Source of the DNA: Fulvia fulva
Lineage: Eukaryota > Ascomycota > Dothideomycetes > Mycosphaerellales > Mycosphaerellaceae
Direction of reading: 5' to 3'
DNA length: 64,000 nucleotides
Assembly: GCF_020509005.1 (NCBI RefSeq)
Contig: NC_063013.1
Span: forward strand, 2,790,001-2,854,000
Part shown: positions 1 to 12,291 of the stretch, piece by piece
How positions within the stretch are numbered: position 1 is the first letter of the stretch
Layout of the letters: each line of letters opens with the position of its first letter
Position numbers and translations under genes: made by a program
Notes under the pieces: generated by a model
The model's input: the letters and a program-made list of their open reading frames with translations, nothing else
The model's database searches: none
Told to the model about the DNA's origin: nothing

Positions 1-1219
1 CGCTTACCGTACGAATAAGAACACTAACATCTAGTACCTAGGGCTATTAAGACCGCTACTAGTACTATTTAGCGCTTAGGAGGATATCTCTATTAACTTC
101 GTAGTTAAACTACCGAAGGGAATAAGCGTAGTCGACGGACAAATATACGAGAACATTATAACCGTTATATACCGCTTAACTAAGGAGCGACATATCATTC
201 CTATCACCTCGATAATAGTAGAGTATTACGTACTAGTATTCCTTAAGTACGTATTTAGTAGACATAGGCTCCCGAAGTCTATTGTCTCGGATTATAGTAC
301 GTAATAGGTTTCCGTATTCGAGCGTAGGATATACGCGCTACTTAGTATTAATCGAAAGCTATCTTTGTCGTTCTACCTAGAAATAGATAGATAGTCGGAG
401 AACACGAACAAAGTAATAGAGTAATACCTACGTATCTTTGTTAACTATACCTAGGACGACTGGCTAGATTAGACTCTATTAGCTAAGTTTATAGCAAACA
501 ATATAGTGTCCGTAATAATAGGCGTCTCGCCGTTCTATACTAATACTAGGCGTAATCTAAGGTTCTCTAAGTTCGACTTAGACTTACCTATACTACTAAT
601 ACTATATAAATAGCGACTAGACGCCGAGTCCGCGGACAAGTTTACGGCTAAAATATTAGAGATATACTAATACTTACGATAGTAGATAGCCTTAGTATAA
701 GTAGTCTAAGCTTAGGTTATCGAGATTACCGCTACCTCCGTAGCCGACTTTTACTATAACTACCCGAGAGCGACTAAGCTACCTAGTTTTTAACTACCTA
801 TAGACTAGATACCGAATGAGAATACTATAGGTATACGTATAGCGCGCTAACTAGTATAAGTAGCGATAGCTCTAATACCGGTAGGACTAGGCCTCCGGGC
901 TTATAAGAAAGAGAGCGATACGCGTAGTCTAATAGATAATAAGGTATTTACGAAGGCAATAAGAGATATAATAGATACGACAGATATAAGAGGGGAGGAG
1001 AGTGCTCCGGAGCGCACTCTAAGAGGGGGGGTAGTATTACCGTACCGGTATATATTTACTTAAACCCGCGGGTACGTACCTAGACCTCGCGCCCGCTAAC
1101 TACTCCGACTAGCGGCTTAGCGCCCGTATATAACTCTCGCGCCCTCCGCGCCTTCCTTAAATAAAACATCTATTCGACTTATACCTTACCCGACTACGTA
1201 CTTATACCTACTTATAACA
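1..1219 (+). mobile_element. Gypsy LTR retrotransposon A, 3' part (integrase to 3' LTR), degraded
   Basis: The element enters from outside the window and ends with its 3' LTR at 1219. Reading the plus strand from about 148, and ignoring stops, gives integrase-core text such as KERHIIPIT, LPKSIVSD and, further on, an NTVS..IGVSPFYANTG-like block typical of Ty3/Gypsy integrases. A polypurine tract (1021-1034, a run of seven G) precedes the LTR. Most stops are TAG or TAA where CAG, CAA or TGG would be expected. The LTR matches the one at 15745-15929 in inverted orientation, so A and B belong to one family. A's right end lies directly against pol codons of B, so A was inserted into B. The A protein tail shows no chromodomain. 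Confidence 0.8.
1035..1219 (+). repeat. 3' LTR of Gypsy element A (185 bp)
   Basis: The LTR starts TATTACCG (TGTTACCG before a TG-to-TA change) right after the polypurine tract and ends ATAACA. It is the same length as, and highly similar to, the reverse complement of 15745-15929. The flanking CTTGA at 1220-1224 should be the target duplication, but its partner lies outside the window. Confidence 0.8.
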
Positions 1220-1381
1220 CTTGATCTTATAGTCTACGCTAGGCCGTCGCGGTAGGACCTTATCTACTTCCTTACGGCTAAATAGCCTAGCTATTTCCCT
1301 AAACTCTACTAGTGATAAAAGGATAGGATCCTAGTCTTTGTCCTTACCGTTTATAAAACGTTAATAGTCGTTAGCTAATAT
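1220..1381 (-). pseudogene. Gypsy element B pol remnant (linker before reverse transcriptase)
   Basis: On the minus strand this piece reads LVEFREIARLFSRKEVDK, the conserved linker found just upstream of the reverse transcriptase in Ty3/Gypsy polyproteins. It continues in frame from 6446-6600 once LINE D and one copy of CTAATAT are removed. It stops abruptly at 1219, where the oppositely oriented element A begins. It is about 50 codons long and carries TAA and TAG stops. Confidence 0.75.
1375..1381. repeat. Target site duplication of LINE D, left copy
   Basis: CTAATAT, repeated at 6439-6445 on the other side of the LINE. Joining the flanks through one copy restores an open Gypsy B frame (minus strand ...GGIAAILANDY...). 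Confidence 0.7.
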
Positions 1382-4300
1382 AGATAGATAGATTTGTCAT
1401 TCCCCTATTCTAGGACCCTATCCGGCCTATATAGGTATATATCTATTGTTATGTACAAAGGGAAACCCGAATAGGTGAAAACCCTTCCCGCCCCCGACTA
1501 CTCCTTATCTAGTTTAGCTTTCCCTCTAAACGTACGTAGTCTATGTCACTACCCCGTTAGCCCCCGCTCCTAGCCGGTCTCGTCGCGCTACGTCGTGTCC
1601 TCTCTTCCTATACTGTTCCTACTAGGCGGTACTGTTCTAGCCAGCCCTTCTCTAGTATCTAGTTCGTAATACGCCGTAGGTCCTTAGCGTTGTTAAGAAG
1701 TGCCCTAATCGTCCGGTTCCTCGCCTTTACTATCTACTCCCCCCTTCCTAGCGACTACCTCGGACAGACGAGGAGTACGTGCCGTACGTTCTAGGAGCGA
1801 TAGCCGTAGGGGCAGCTAGTATTCGTATATCCTAGAACCTTCCTCTATAATAGGTACCCCTAGAGGCCGATGTGTTCGCTTCGTAGTTAGGTTACTATAC
1901 TACTCTATACCCTCGTAAGGCGGTAGTAGATAAGCTTCGGGGGGTGCTTGACCGCGGATTTTGTAGCTAACTATTCCTTAGGTTGTCCCGCTAGCTAAGG
2001 GCGTCTACTATACCCTACAACCTAGTTGTTCCACCTCTCTTTCTATAGTTGCTCTATAAACGATTTCTTACCTTCCTATTATGTTACTAGCTATTCGTCC
2101 CTTGCCCGGTAGTTCGGCTCGTTTCCGGGTCGAATGCCCCTATACGCTAGTACTAATTCGCGGGCCCTTGCGACTGTACTAGCGATGACCTTCTATACTA
2201 GGTACTGTGCCGACTTGCCTAAGTAGGAGGTCCGTAGTCCCTAGATATATAGGTCGATCGGCGGTATAGCGGTCTCGTACTTAAGCATCCTCGTTAGTAT
2301 CGACTTATATGCCCCGGTGACCTTCCTTAGGCATTAGTTTTAGATCTTCGCTAGCGGCGCGACGAGTCCCTTCGATAGGCAGGCCCTCTCGCCTAAGGAC
2401 TACACTTAGCTACTATAGGTAAGGACTAGCCGTATAATAGCCGTATATAGAAGTCGTAACTACCGGAAGTCCGCCCCCTATATAGACGTAGTGAGCCTCT
2501 AGTATAATGCTATATTCTGTTTAGCTTTCCGTAATATTGCCTATACGTACTTCCTCTACCGTAGCGCCGGGTCTACCTATAGTCCGAGGATCCTAAGCTA
2601 ATTTGCCGGGTTAGTCGTATGCCCCTATATCTAGATAGAAGCTTATATATTATAGAACCGTGGCCGGCGCGTAAAGTGTATTAGATTGTACTTTTCTAGG
2701 GCAAACCGAGCCCCGTGCCTCCTAGCCTAGTCCTCGTAGATCTTGTGCTTCTCTTCTAGTAGCCTACAGTTCTCCTTAGTCGAGGAAGACTACGCTAGGA
2801 TGTTTATGTCGTCTACGAAGCCGCTCGTAGCGGTGTTCTAGGATTCTAGGGCTAGGAGTAGCGTCGCTATAAAGAAGAGGAACAGAATAGGTACTAGCGT
2901 TAAGCCTTATAGGATTCTAGTATAGACTACTTAAAATAGGCTTCTATACTAGCCGACTAGGATCGACGTACTACGGTTTTAGAGGTAGGACCGTACGAAG
3001 TTGATAAGCTACTTAGGGAGTCCTTTCGACCTTAGGATATAGAGTAGCCGCGGGTATAACACGTAGTCGAAGGCTCCCGATATGTCTAGGCTAAGTAAGG
3101 AAGCCACCTTGTCCCTATTCTTATACTAGATAGCCTTTACCTAAGAGGTGATAAGTTCTATCGCGGATAGCGTCGATCGCTATAGGCGCGTACCTATCTA
3201 GGTGTCCGGGAGTAGGGAGTGTTCCTCTACCGCCTCGGAGAGTCTCGTTATAACTAGCTTCTTAAGCGCCTTCCTAAGAGTATTAAGGAGCGCAATTAGG
3301 CGGTATAACTTTACCTACGTATAGTCTTCCTTTTACGGCTTACGTAGGACTACTATTATCGATTGTTTAAATACTATCGGGTGGTATCCGGTCTATAGAC
3401 AGGCGTTAAAGATCGCTATAACTACTAGGGCTAGTTAATCTCTATACTTCTTTAGTAGCTCGTTTAGGATCCTATCCGGCCCCGGGGCTTTCTTCGCCGG
3501 CAACTTCCTTAGTATAGCGGTAACTTCTCCCTCGGACACCTCCTATTAGACCGCGATACTAGGGGCTAGGGGAGTAGAGCTGTTTATGTCGCTTAGATCA
3601 GCCTCGACTAGGGGTAGGAAGAACTTACTAGCTAGTAGACGCGCCTTGGCCTCGGGGTCGCTAACCGGGCTACTAGGCGATTGTAGCGCTAGGATAGAGA
3701 AGGAGGGGCCCTATATAGGGTCCTGTCGGGCCTATTTCGCTAGCTTCTACATCCTCTCTAGCTTGCCGGCAATTTCTTCTACTATAGCCCTCTAGCCGAC
3801 TACTTTCTCCCTCCGTATTATAGCTTTCTTCTATTAGTATGCCTCCCTATATACGTTCTAGGCCTCCTCGCTATAGCTGCTCGTCCACACCCGGCGGGCT
3901 CTCCTTACTTCTCTTACTACCGTAGTGTACTCCGGCGTCTAGTATAGTTTAGACTATGTCGTTAGTTAGGTAAGCGGAACGTGAAGTGAGGTCGCTTTTC
4001 TTATTTCGTCTATTAACCCCTAGACTACTTCGTCTATCTCGTCTTTACTATTATATTACTACTACGCGATCTAGACTAGCCTCTTAGAGTTATCGAGGTA
4101 CGCCTAGATATTGGCCTAGTAGGCCTTTCCCTAGTTTAGCTTAGGGGTTCTCGCTAGTGTACGTTATATCTATATCGTAATAGAGGTCCTAACTAGTATA
4201 TAGTCTAACGACGCCTCGAGTTCATGTTCGATCCTATAGTAGGTTACCGTATAGTAGTAGCTATCTAAGATCTAGGAGAGGTCGATCGTGCCTTAGAGTC

Positions 4301-6438
4301 CCCCTCTCTTCTAGGTGCCTAGGTCCTTCGGGGTATTAAGGGTAATTACGTTACTCGCTATTAAGTCGAGTACTTCGTCGGCTATAGGGTACGGCTATAT
4401 AAGGCTTTCCTAGGAAGGGTAGTATATATTGAAGTCTCCTACTACGATATAGCACCCTTATCTCTTAAGCGCACTATCTAGGTGTCTATAGACCCCTAGG
4501 TCGCGGCTAGACCTCGAGGCTAGCGGTTATATATATAGGTTGTGTATCTAGGTACTACCTACGTAGAGGGAGGTAATATCGCCCCCGCCTTCTTCGTCTA
4601 CGTAGTATACTACCTCCTAGTCGGATTCTAGTATGTCCTTACTAATATAGAAGCACGTACGGGGTCTGCCGTCGCCTCGTAGGCATGTCGTATAGCCTAG
4701 TGACTTGTAGGTCGTTAGTCTCTTATAGTACGGGTTAATCTATAGCTCCTAGATTATAAGGACGTAGTAGACGCGCGGGTCCGCCTCGTATAGGAAATGG
4801 TTCTAGACTATATCCTTACTATAGTTGACGTTATACTAGATAATACTAAGCGTAGCGAGGCTAGTTATTAGTATCGACAATTATTTCCTCTATAGCGTCC
4901 TATATCCTACTACCCTATACGTCCTAGTCTACGCCTATCGGCTATATACTAAAGGGGAGCCGGGCCTAGTTAGATTCCCTCGCCGTAGCTAGTAGAGCAC
5001 GTGGCCTCCCGTACGCCCTAAGTTGCGCATCCTTTATATCGTTCTCGGCCCTAGGGCGCTTATACCCGACCGCCGCTAGTTAGTTCCGGTATAGGCTAGC
5101 CTTACGGTCGCCGTAGAATCTTAGGGCGACGGTTCTGTTTATAATTGCCTTGTTTTTCGCTAGTTTCCGCTATAGGCATTCCGTACTATATAATAGGTAG
5201 TACCCCGGACAGTTCGCGTACCGTCTCGTAGTCGATATATAGTCTCTAGATATATAGTCTCCTATATAGTTCGAGTAGGCCTACTTATTTATACACGTGT
5301 AGGTTTAGTGTCTATACTATTAGCATTTAAAGCATTAGAGGACACGAAAGGATAAGGAGTGCTTTTCTACTATCTTGAGGCTATATTGCTAGACCAGGCC
5401 TTATTCTATCGCTAGATCCGCCGCTTTCGCGTCTTATAGCTATACTATTAGCGCCGAGGCCTTCTTGCCTTCTGGCTATTTCCTATAGAGCCAAGTCGCC
5501 TTCTAGATTAGAGAGTTAAGAGTAACCGGGTTGTCCTCTTAGAGAGCGCGTAGGTGACCCTAGTTAGTTAGGTCAAACTCCTTAGGCATGTCGTAGACTA
5601 GGATCGTAAATTGTTTCGTTAAGACCTTCGCTAATGCCGTAACCTTAGATGCCCACTATAGCTATACCTCTAGGTGCCTCCTAGTAGTAGTAGAGCTAGT
5701 ATAGATCTATAGAGTACCGTTAGACTATTAGTTCACTACGACTACCCCTAGTTAGTTGATTCGTTAGGCGAGCTCCTTGTTCGATAGCTTCGTAACTTCG
5801 GCCTAGTCTTCCTTTGCTATAATGCGGATCGTAACTGTATCGTACGTTAGGCGGGGGCCTAGTATCGATGCCGCGACCGATGCCTAGCTATAGGGGTGTT
5901 GATTCCGGGTGGCCTTACTAATCGCCTAGGACGTCGTCCTCATTTCTTATTGCCCTCGGTGATACGATAGTATAAGCGCCGTACGTAGCTAAGTGATCAT
6001 TACCTATAGAGACCGGTAAGGGAGCTAATCGTTAGTTTCTATACTTTTTACGTCCTCTATAAGTTGCTACTAGTTGTCTTAGGGGGGCTTCGCCTATAGG
6101 GCCGTAGGCGCCGTTAGTGCCGTAGCCTAGGCTACTATTGCCTAGGAGTTGCCTAATGTAGCTAGGCACCTCCGCGGCGTTTAGAGCTGAAGAAATAGGG
6201 TGAAGAGAGCTTTAAGCTATCTAGATTAAATAAGGTAGAACTCCCTTAGTCCTAGGGGCAGTGGCCTGCTTTATATATCGTTAGAGTGGCCTTGATAAGA
6301 GCTTTCGAATGTGTCTTGTTTTGGCGTAGAGATCGATAAGCCTCTTAGCTAATATAGTAGAGGCGTTAAGTTGCCGCTAGGTATAGTTACCCTAGGGCTT
6401 CTCCTATCTATCTATGTTTTCCTAAGTATTAGTATCTA
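1382..6438 (-). mobile_element. Tad1-like LINE retrotransposon D, degraded but apparently full length
   Basis: A 5057-bp minus-strand non-LTR element. Near 5320 ORF1 shows a CCHC zinc knuckle (C-x2-C-x4-H-x4-C, with RIP stops inside). ORF2 has an APGPD-type reverse transcriptase block near 3490 and a GFVDDIN catalytic box near 2815, followed by an EKHKIYE segment typical of Tad elements. The 4300-5000 interval fits the endonuclease region by position only. The 3' end is a short (ATCT)n tail at 1382-1395. It is flanked by the 7-bp duplication CTAATAT (1375-1381 and 6439-6445); removing it restores the Gypsy B reading frame. Stops are dense throughout, so it is dead. Confidence 0.8.
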
Positions 6439-6445
6439 CTAATAT
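6439..6445. repeat. Target site duplication of LINE D, right copy
   Basis: CTAATAT matching 1375-1381. It marks the 5' end of the minus-strand LINE. Confidence 0.7.
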
Positions 6446-6600
6446 CGCCGCGATACCTCCTAGTACTAGCTTCGCTTTATTAAGATCTTCTTTCGGATTA
6501 AATATCTATATTATATATACTTTATAGCCCTTCCTCCGGCTTATACGCCGAAATGCTTCTATATTAATAGGCTTGATATCGATCTCCGGCTTAGTCTCGA
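6446..6600 (-). pseudogene. Gypsy element B pol remnant between LINE D and Gypsy E
   Basis: The minus strand reads TKPEIDIKPINIEAFRRI, then KGYKVYI, then NPKEDLNKAKLVLGG. This is the spacer between protease and reverse transcriptase of Ty3/Gypsy polyproteins. It joins in frame to 12740 and upward when element E and one CTCGA are removed, and to 1374 and below when LINE D is removed. Confidence 0.75.
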
Positions 6601-7043
6601 TGTCATGGTCTCCCTACAGAGTGTACAGAAGGTGGGGACAGAAGAGCCTCAGAGCGCTCAGAAGTCGTCAAGAAGTGACAGTCCAGCTTGGTATATAAGC
6701 GCCAAGAATCACATGCCCCGCAACATTTACTACGGGACCCAGCCCTCCAAATTCACCCCTCTACCAAACCTTGAAGCACGTGGAAGACTCGGAACGTAGG
6801 GCAGGTTGGAATAAGGTTTTGAGCAAAGCTGCTGAGCGCGGCTTCGTACGGGTTAGCCCTGTTGATGCGGGGACACGCACTCGCGAGGGTCGCGTATAAA
6901 TATCTGGCCTTCCCTAGGCCTCTCTTGCTTTCTTCGTCTTTTGTTTTGTGTAGCAATCATACCATACCCTTTTGCATCTACACTTCGCACCTACATTCTC
7001 GCTTTCACCCTTACATCTTATAGGCCAGGCTCTCGCCCTGACA
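6601..7043 (+). repeat. 5' LTR of Gypsy E (443 bp)
   Basis: Begins TGTCATGG and ends CCCTGACA. It differs from the 3' LTR at 14 positions by my alignment, all transitions, all CpA/TpA or TpG/TpA. A TATAAATA box at about 6895 probably belongs to the element's promoter. Confidence 0.95.
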
Positions 7044-7085
7044 TCACAAAAGACCAACAAACCGTCAACCACTCGAGTCATCCTT

Positions 7086-8294
7086 ATAGGTGACCACGCC
7101 ACCGATAGAGGTGTCAACCTCGACAACCAAGACACTCCATTCCACTTCAGTAAGTGGACTGACATCCCCTTCTCGAACGCCGCTACCTTCGGTGCCTAGG
7201 CAAACGCCAACCCCGACACCGCCTACGCTCTCATCAACCGCACCGTCTCTTTCCGCGAGACCGCCTAGCAGGTCGAGCAAGCAAACAACTAAGCAACATA
7301 CCTTCAAGGTATTGTGAACACCTTCTAGAACCTCGCCCCGCACGCCGACGACAACCGCCGCCAGCACTTCTCTAAGAAGGTCAACGACCCAGACGAGTTC
7401 GACGGTAACAAGAGCAAGTTTGAGGCATTTGAGACACAGCTCACCATCAAGCTATTGGCTAATGCCGACCACTTTCCGCAAGAGAAGGACAAAGTCACGT
7501 ACGTCTTCTCCCTCCTTCGGGGAGACGCCGCGGCTCAGGTATAACACTATATCGACAACGCCACGCAGACTATCGGCTGCCCGGACGTCCTCACCTTAAT
7601 GTAGGACCTCCGTGCTGCCTTTGGTGATCCAGACCGTAGAGCCACCGCCCAGAACGCTATCTATAACCTCCTCTAGAAGAACAAGAGCTTCGCCGAGTAC
7701 CTCGCGGCCTTCAACCGCGACATCGGGTTCACCGGCTACAACGAAGAGACCAAGAAGAGCACTCTCCGCCGTGGTTTGTCAGCAGAGCTTCTTCGAGCCC
7801 TCGAGGACAAGGACGTCGGTGCTATAAGCTTCCGTGAGCTCGTCGAGACCTGCTAGCGCCTCGACTCTAACATGAAACACACCGCCTCTCTCCTCGCTTC
7901 CCGTTCTTAAGGTCGTTAGCCTCGTGGTCCCGGAAGCCACTTCGCTGCTCCACTAGGCGCCGCCGCTCCTACGGCTCTCCCTCCCGTCTCTGTAGGTGAC
8001 GCTATAGATCTCAGCGCTAGTGCCGCCGTCCCTCGAGTCCAGGGCCTCGTCAACGGTAAGCTCACTCCCGAAGAGAAGCTTCGCCGTCGCCAGGCCGGAC
8101 TCTGCACCTACTACGGCGGTCCAGGCCACATCGCAGCCAACTGTCCGTAGCTCGCTGCCCGTAACGCCCGCAACCCGGTTCGCGGCGCTGTCGGCGCTAT
8201 CGAGCCTGCTCCTACTGCTCCCGCTAAGCAGGAAAAAGCCTAGGTCTTCCTCATCGACGCGATGAAGACCAAGAACAACGTTTACCGAAAGTGA
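7086..8294 (+). pseudogene. gag of Gypsy E
   Basis: The frame is open from the LTR end, but the likely start codon at 7086 is now ATA (ATG to ATA fits CpA mutation on the other strand). Retrotransposon-gag text such as VTYVFSLLRGDAAAQV (about 7500) and SFAEYLAAFNRDIGFTGYN (about 7690) is clear. The C-terminal zinc knuckle at about 8100 reads C-T-Y-Y-GGPGHIAANC: the second cysteine of CX2C is now Tyr, as TGC-to-TAC CpA mutation would give. Several TAG and TAA codons interrupt it. Gag ends with TGA at 8292-8294, overlapping the pol frame. Confidence 0.85.
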
Positions 8295-11200
8295 AGAGAG
8301 GAAAGAAGTTGAGGATCAATACAGCACAGCTAGACCTATACGACGAGACGGGCAAGGACTACGCTTGCAAACCGTTCGTCACGAATGTAAATATCGGCTT
8401 AAAGAAACTCTCTTCTTCCAATCTCACTCTTATGGACACTGGCGCACTAGGCGAGTCTTTTATAGACTATAAACTCGCGACCTCTCTCAACCTCGAACCC
8501 TAGGAACTGAAGTACCCTCGCACCCTTGAACTCTTTAACGGCACGGAGACTACTACTAGTAAGATTACTCATGTTATACACACGTCAATCACCCTCGGAG
8601 GCAAGCGTATGTCGATCACTAGCTTCCTTACGTCCCTACCGCATCAGAAGTTTATCCTCGGCCTCCCCTAGTTCAGACGACACCGACCTATTATCGACTG
8701 GACTTCCCTTACTGTCAGCTTCCCTCTAGAAGTTCCTCCGGCACCTCCGCCTTCTCCGCCGCCTTAGCGCGGTCCTAAGTATACCAAGATCTTCTAGGTG
8801 AACGCCGCTGCCTTCACCACTGCTACTAAGCAGCCTAAAGCTCAAGTCTTCGCCGCCTCTCTCCGCGATATCGACATCGCCCTCGAGAAGCTCGACAAGA
8901 AGCGTACACCTACCGACCCTGCTACGAAGGTCCCTCCTTAGGCACACCACATCCTCTACGTATTCGATGCTAAAGCCGCAGACGAGCTGCCTCCTCATCG
9001 CCCTCACGACCACAAGATTGAGCTAGAAGAAGGTGTAGAGACACCGTTCGGACCGTTATATTCCATGTCCCGAGAAGAGCTTATCGTCCTCAAGAGATAC
9101 CTCGAAGAGAACCTAAAGAAGGGGTTCATTCGAGCGAGCCGTTCTAGCGCTAGTAGTCCCGTCATGTTCGTCAAGAAGCCCGGCGGTAGTCTACGCTTCT
9201 GCGTAGACTACCGAGGCTTGAACGCTGTTATAAAGAAGAACCGCTACCCAATACCGTTGATTCAGGAGACGCTCGAGCGCCTCTCTAAGGCCAAGTACTT
9301 CACCAAGCTCGATGTCATCGCTACGTTCAACAAGTTACGAATGGCAGAAGGACACGAGTATCTCATAGCCTTCCGTACTCGCTACGGGCTGTTCGAGTCG
9401 CTCGTTATGCCCTTCGGCGTTTGTAACGGGCCTAGTACCTTCCAGAACTTCATTAACGACATCCTTTAGGAGTTCCTCGATCAGTTCTGTACTGCCTACA
9501 TCGACGACATCCTAGTCTATAGCGAGACCAAGGAGGAGCACCGCGAGCACGTCTGTAAGGTCCTTTAGAAGCTCGTAGACGCCGGCTTGCAGCTCGATAT
9601 CGACAAGTGCGAGTTTGAGAAGACCGAAGTCAAGTTCCTTGGTTTGATCATTACCGCAGACGGCATCAAGATGGACCAAGAGAAGATCGACGCTATCGTC
9701 GAATAGGATGCTCCTACGAACGTCAAAGAGGTCCAGGGTTTCCTAGGCTTTGCCAACTTCTACCGCCGCTTCATCCACGCATTTTCGGGCGTGGTACGCC
9801 CTTTGACGAAGCTCACGCGCAAGGGTGAGAAGTTCGCCTGGACCGACGAATGCTAGGAGGCTTTTGACTTGCTCAAAGCGAAGTTTGTTAAGAACCCGCT
9901 TCTACGGCACTTCGATTTCGAACTGGAGACCCGTGTAGAGACCGACGCATCCGACGGCGTGGTGGGCGGTGTCCTGCTACAACGCCGCTCGCCTGAATCC
10001 CCCTGGTTACCTGTCGCCTTCCTCTCTAAGAAGATGACCGCTACGGAGTGTAACTACGAGATCTACGACAAGGAGCTTCTCGCTATCGTCAAAGCTTTCG
10101 AAGAGTGGCGCCCCGAGCTCGAAGGCTCTGCTATACCCGTCCAAGTAAGCTCCGACCATAAGAACCTCGTCTACTTTATGAAGAGCAAGCTGCTTAATCG
10201 TCGCTAGGCCCGCTAGAGCGAGTTCCTCTCCCGGTTCAACTTCGTGATCTCGTATACGCCCGGCAAGGCCAACTCGATGGCCGACGCCCTTACCCGCCGC
10301 CCTGGTGACTCTCCAGTTGATCGAAGAGGGGGCCGGCAAATCGCAGGGCAACAAGTCATCAAAGAGCACAACCTCTCTTCCGAGCTTCGAGAGTACCTAT
10401 CGAACGGCTAGCCTACGCTCGCCGCTTCCTTTGCTACTCTCGTGCTCGCTCCTGCCTACCTTGACGAGAGTGACGATGAATCCGAGCCTGAAGAATACGC
10501 CTCGGACGCTAAGGACTTGAACGACGATGAAGAGGGCTTAGTAACGACCGACGGCTCATCCGAATTAGACTTTGAGGGGTTTGATAATGAGGAGCAGCCC
10601 GAAGGCATTATGGCACGAGTACGAACAGCGTACGATGCCGACATAGACGCCCAAGAGTTAGTTCAGGCCCTTGGATCTAGCGCGAGGACATTCCCGGGCT
10701 TCTCGCTGTCCGAGTGCGAGCTCTAGGAAGGTGTCGTCTACTTCCGTAAGAAGCTTTACGTACCGCAGCCCGAAGGCTCTAATATCCGAGCTGAGATTCT
10801 TTAAATCATCCACGACTCCGCCTCTAGGGGTCACCTAGGCGTAGCCAAGACCCACAAGCTCCTCGCTAGGTGTTACTGGTGGCCGTATTCCTAGAAGGAC
10901 GTCCGCCGCTACGTGCTGAACTGCGCTACTTGCCGAAGAGCTAAAGCTAACCGCCACCGTCCCCACGGTCTCTTGTACCCTCTCCCGGCTCCTGATCGTC
11001 CGTAGAAGCACATCACTATAGACTTTATCACCGATCTTCCTCACGGCAAGACCTTCAGCGGCGTGAAAGCAAAGGCCCTTCTAGTGATCGTGGACCGTCA
11101 CTCCAAGGACCGGTACATAATCCCGTGCTAGAGCATGACCGTAAAGGAGACTGCTCGCTTGTTCTACGAATTCGTCTGGCGCTTTCAAGGCCTCCCGGAT

Positions 11201-12291
11201 AGCATCACCTCTGACAGAGGCACCCAGTTCATCTCGCACTTCTAGAAGCGTCTGTGTGCTATCCTGGGCATCAAGCATAACCTCTCGACCAGTTTTTAGC
11301 CACAGACCGACGGCCAGACCGAAATTACGAACGCTATCCTCGAGCAGGTCCTTCGTTGCTTCGTCGACTACCACTAGAAGGATTGGCCTCAGCATATCCC
11401 TACGGTGGAGTTCGCTACTCGTAACTGGGACTCGGAGACTACTAGCTACTCTCCCTTCTATACTACGAGAGGTTACTACCCTCGTATAGGCATAGAACTA
11501 GAAGAACCTCTCCCGCCTACCGAAGACGCAAACGAGCAAGTAGCAGACGCGTTCGCTACTATGCTCTCACAGATCCATAAAGAAGTTCACGACGAGATAG
11601 TGTACGCACAAGCAATCTACGAGGATCAAGCCAATCGTCGTCGCTAGCCAGCTCCCGACTACTAAGTAGGCGATATGGTCTACCTCAACTCTAAGAACAT
11701 TAAGACGGACCGCCCCTCTAAGAAGCTGAACTGGAAGAACCTAGGTCCTTTTGAGATCACCGAGCGTATCAGTTCACACGCCTACCGTCTAGCTCTTCCT
11801 ACGAACATAAAGATCCACGACGTCTTCTATCCCGTACGCCTTCGGCCGTCGGCTGAGGACCCATTCCCGAACCAAAACCAAGACATACCAGGTCCTCCCG
11901 ATGAAGTAGAAGTCGACGAGCCTATTAACCTACCTTCTGACGACTATGCCGTCCGCAAGATCCGGGGAATCCGCGCAGAGCCTAACGACGTTGAAGGACT
12001 ACCGCCGATCAAGTATAAAGTCGAATAGCAAGGTTGCCCTAAGTGGGATACCTCATAGGAACCTATCCAACATATCATCTTCAATCGTCAAGCAATCGAA
12101 GAATACCACGCCCGCGCAGACGGCCTAGAAGTCAACATCGGCAGGCTCTTCGAATCTGAGCTCTTCGACGGGGCTTACTAATAGTGTATCGACTATGACA
12201 TCAGGCCTAGGCCTGGTACTGAAGCTGAACATCCTCGATATGTGGAACTACTACGGCTTCGTAGGAACTCAGCTTTGTTCGGGGGGGCTAC
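8291..12291 (+). pseudogene. pol of Gypsy E: protease, RT, RNase H, integrase, chromodomain
   Basis: All blocks lie in frame 2 and are broken by TAG/TAA. The aspartic protease has LMDTGALG at about 8430. The reverse transcriptase begins near 9065 ([10 protein letters not shown], then [12 protein letters not shown]) with the catalytic YIDD box at about 9500. RNase H starts with [15 protein letters not shown] near 9940. An unusually acidic spacer (10442-10726) comes before the integrase. The integrase has the H..H..C..C finger at 10800-10940, the DFITDLP and SITSDRGTQF catalytic blocks and a GDMVYLNSKNI C-terminal domain at about 11675. A chromodomain (IKYKVEWQGCPKWDTSWEP, reading Trp for TAG) lies at about 12005-12065. 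Confidence 0.9.

Noticed and set aside
3586..3795. Plus-strand 69-aa frame in the left region
   Set aside because: It lies antisense to LINE D ORF2 (reverse transcriptase region); a by-product of RIP-altered sequence.
7086..12291. Reassigned TAG codon (stop read as Gln) in the Gypsy E proteins
   Set aside because: Stops also replace Trp, and host genes in the window terminate with TAG; RIP explains both.
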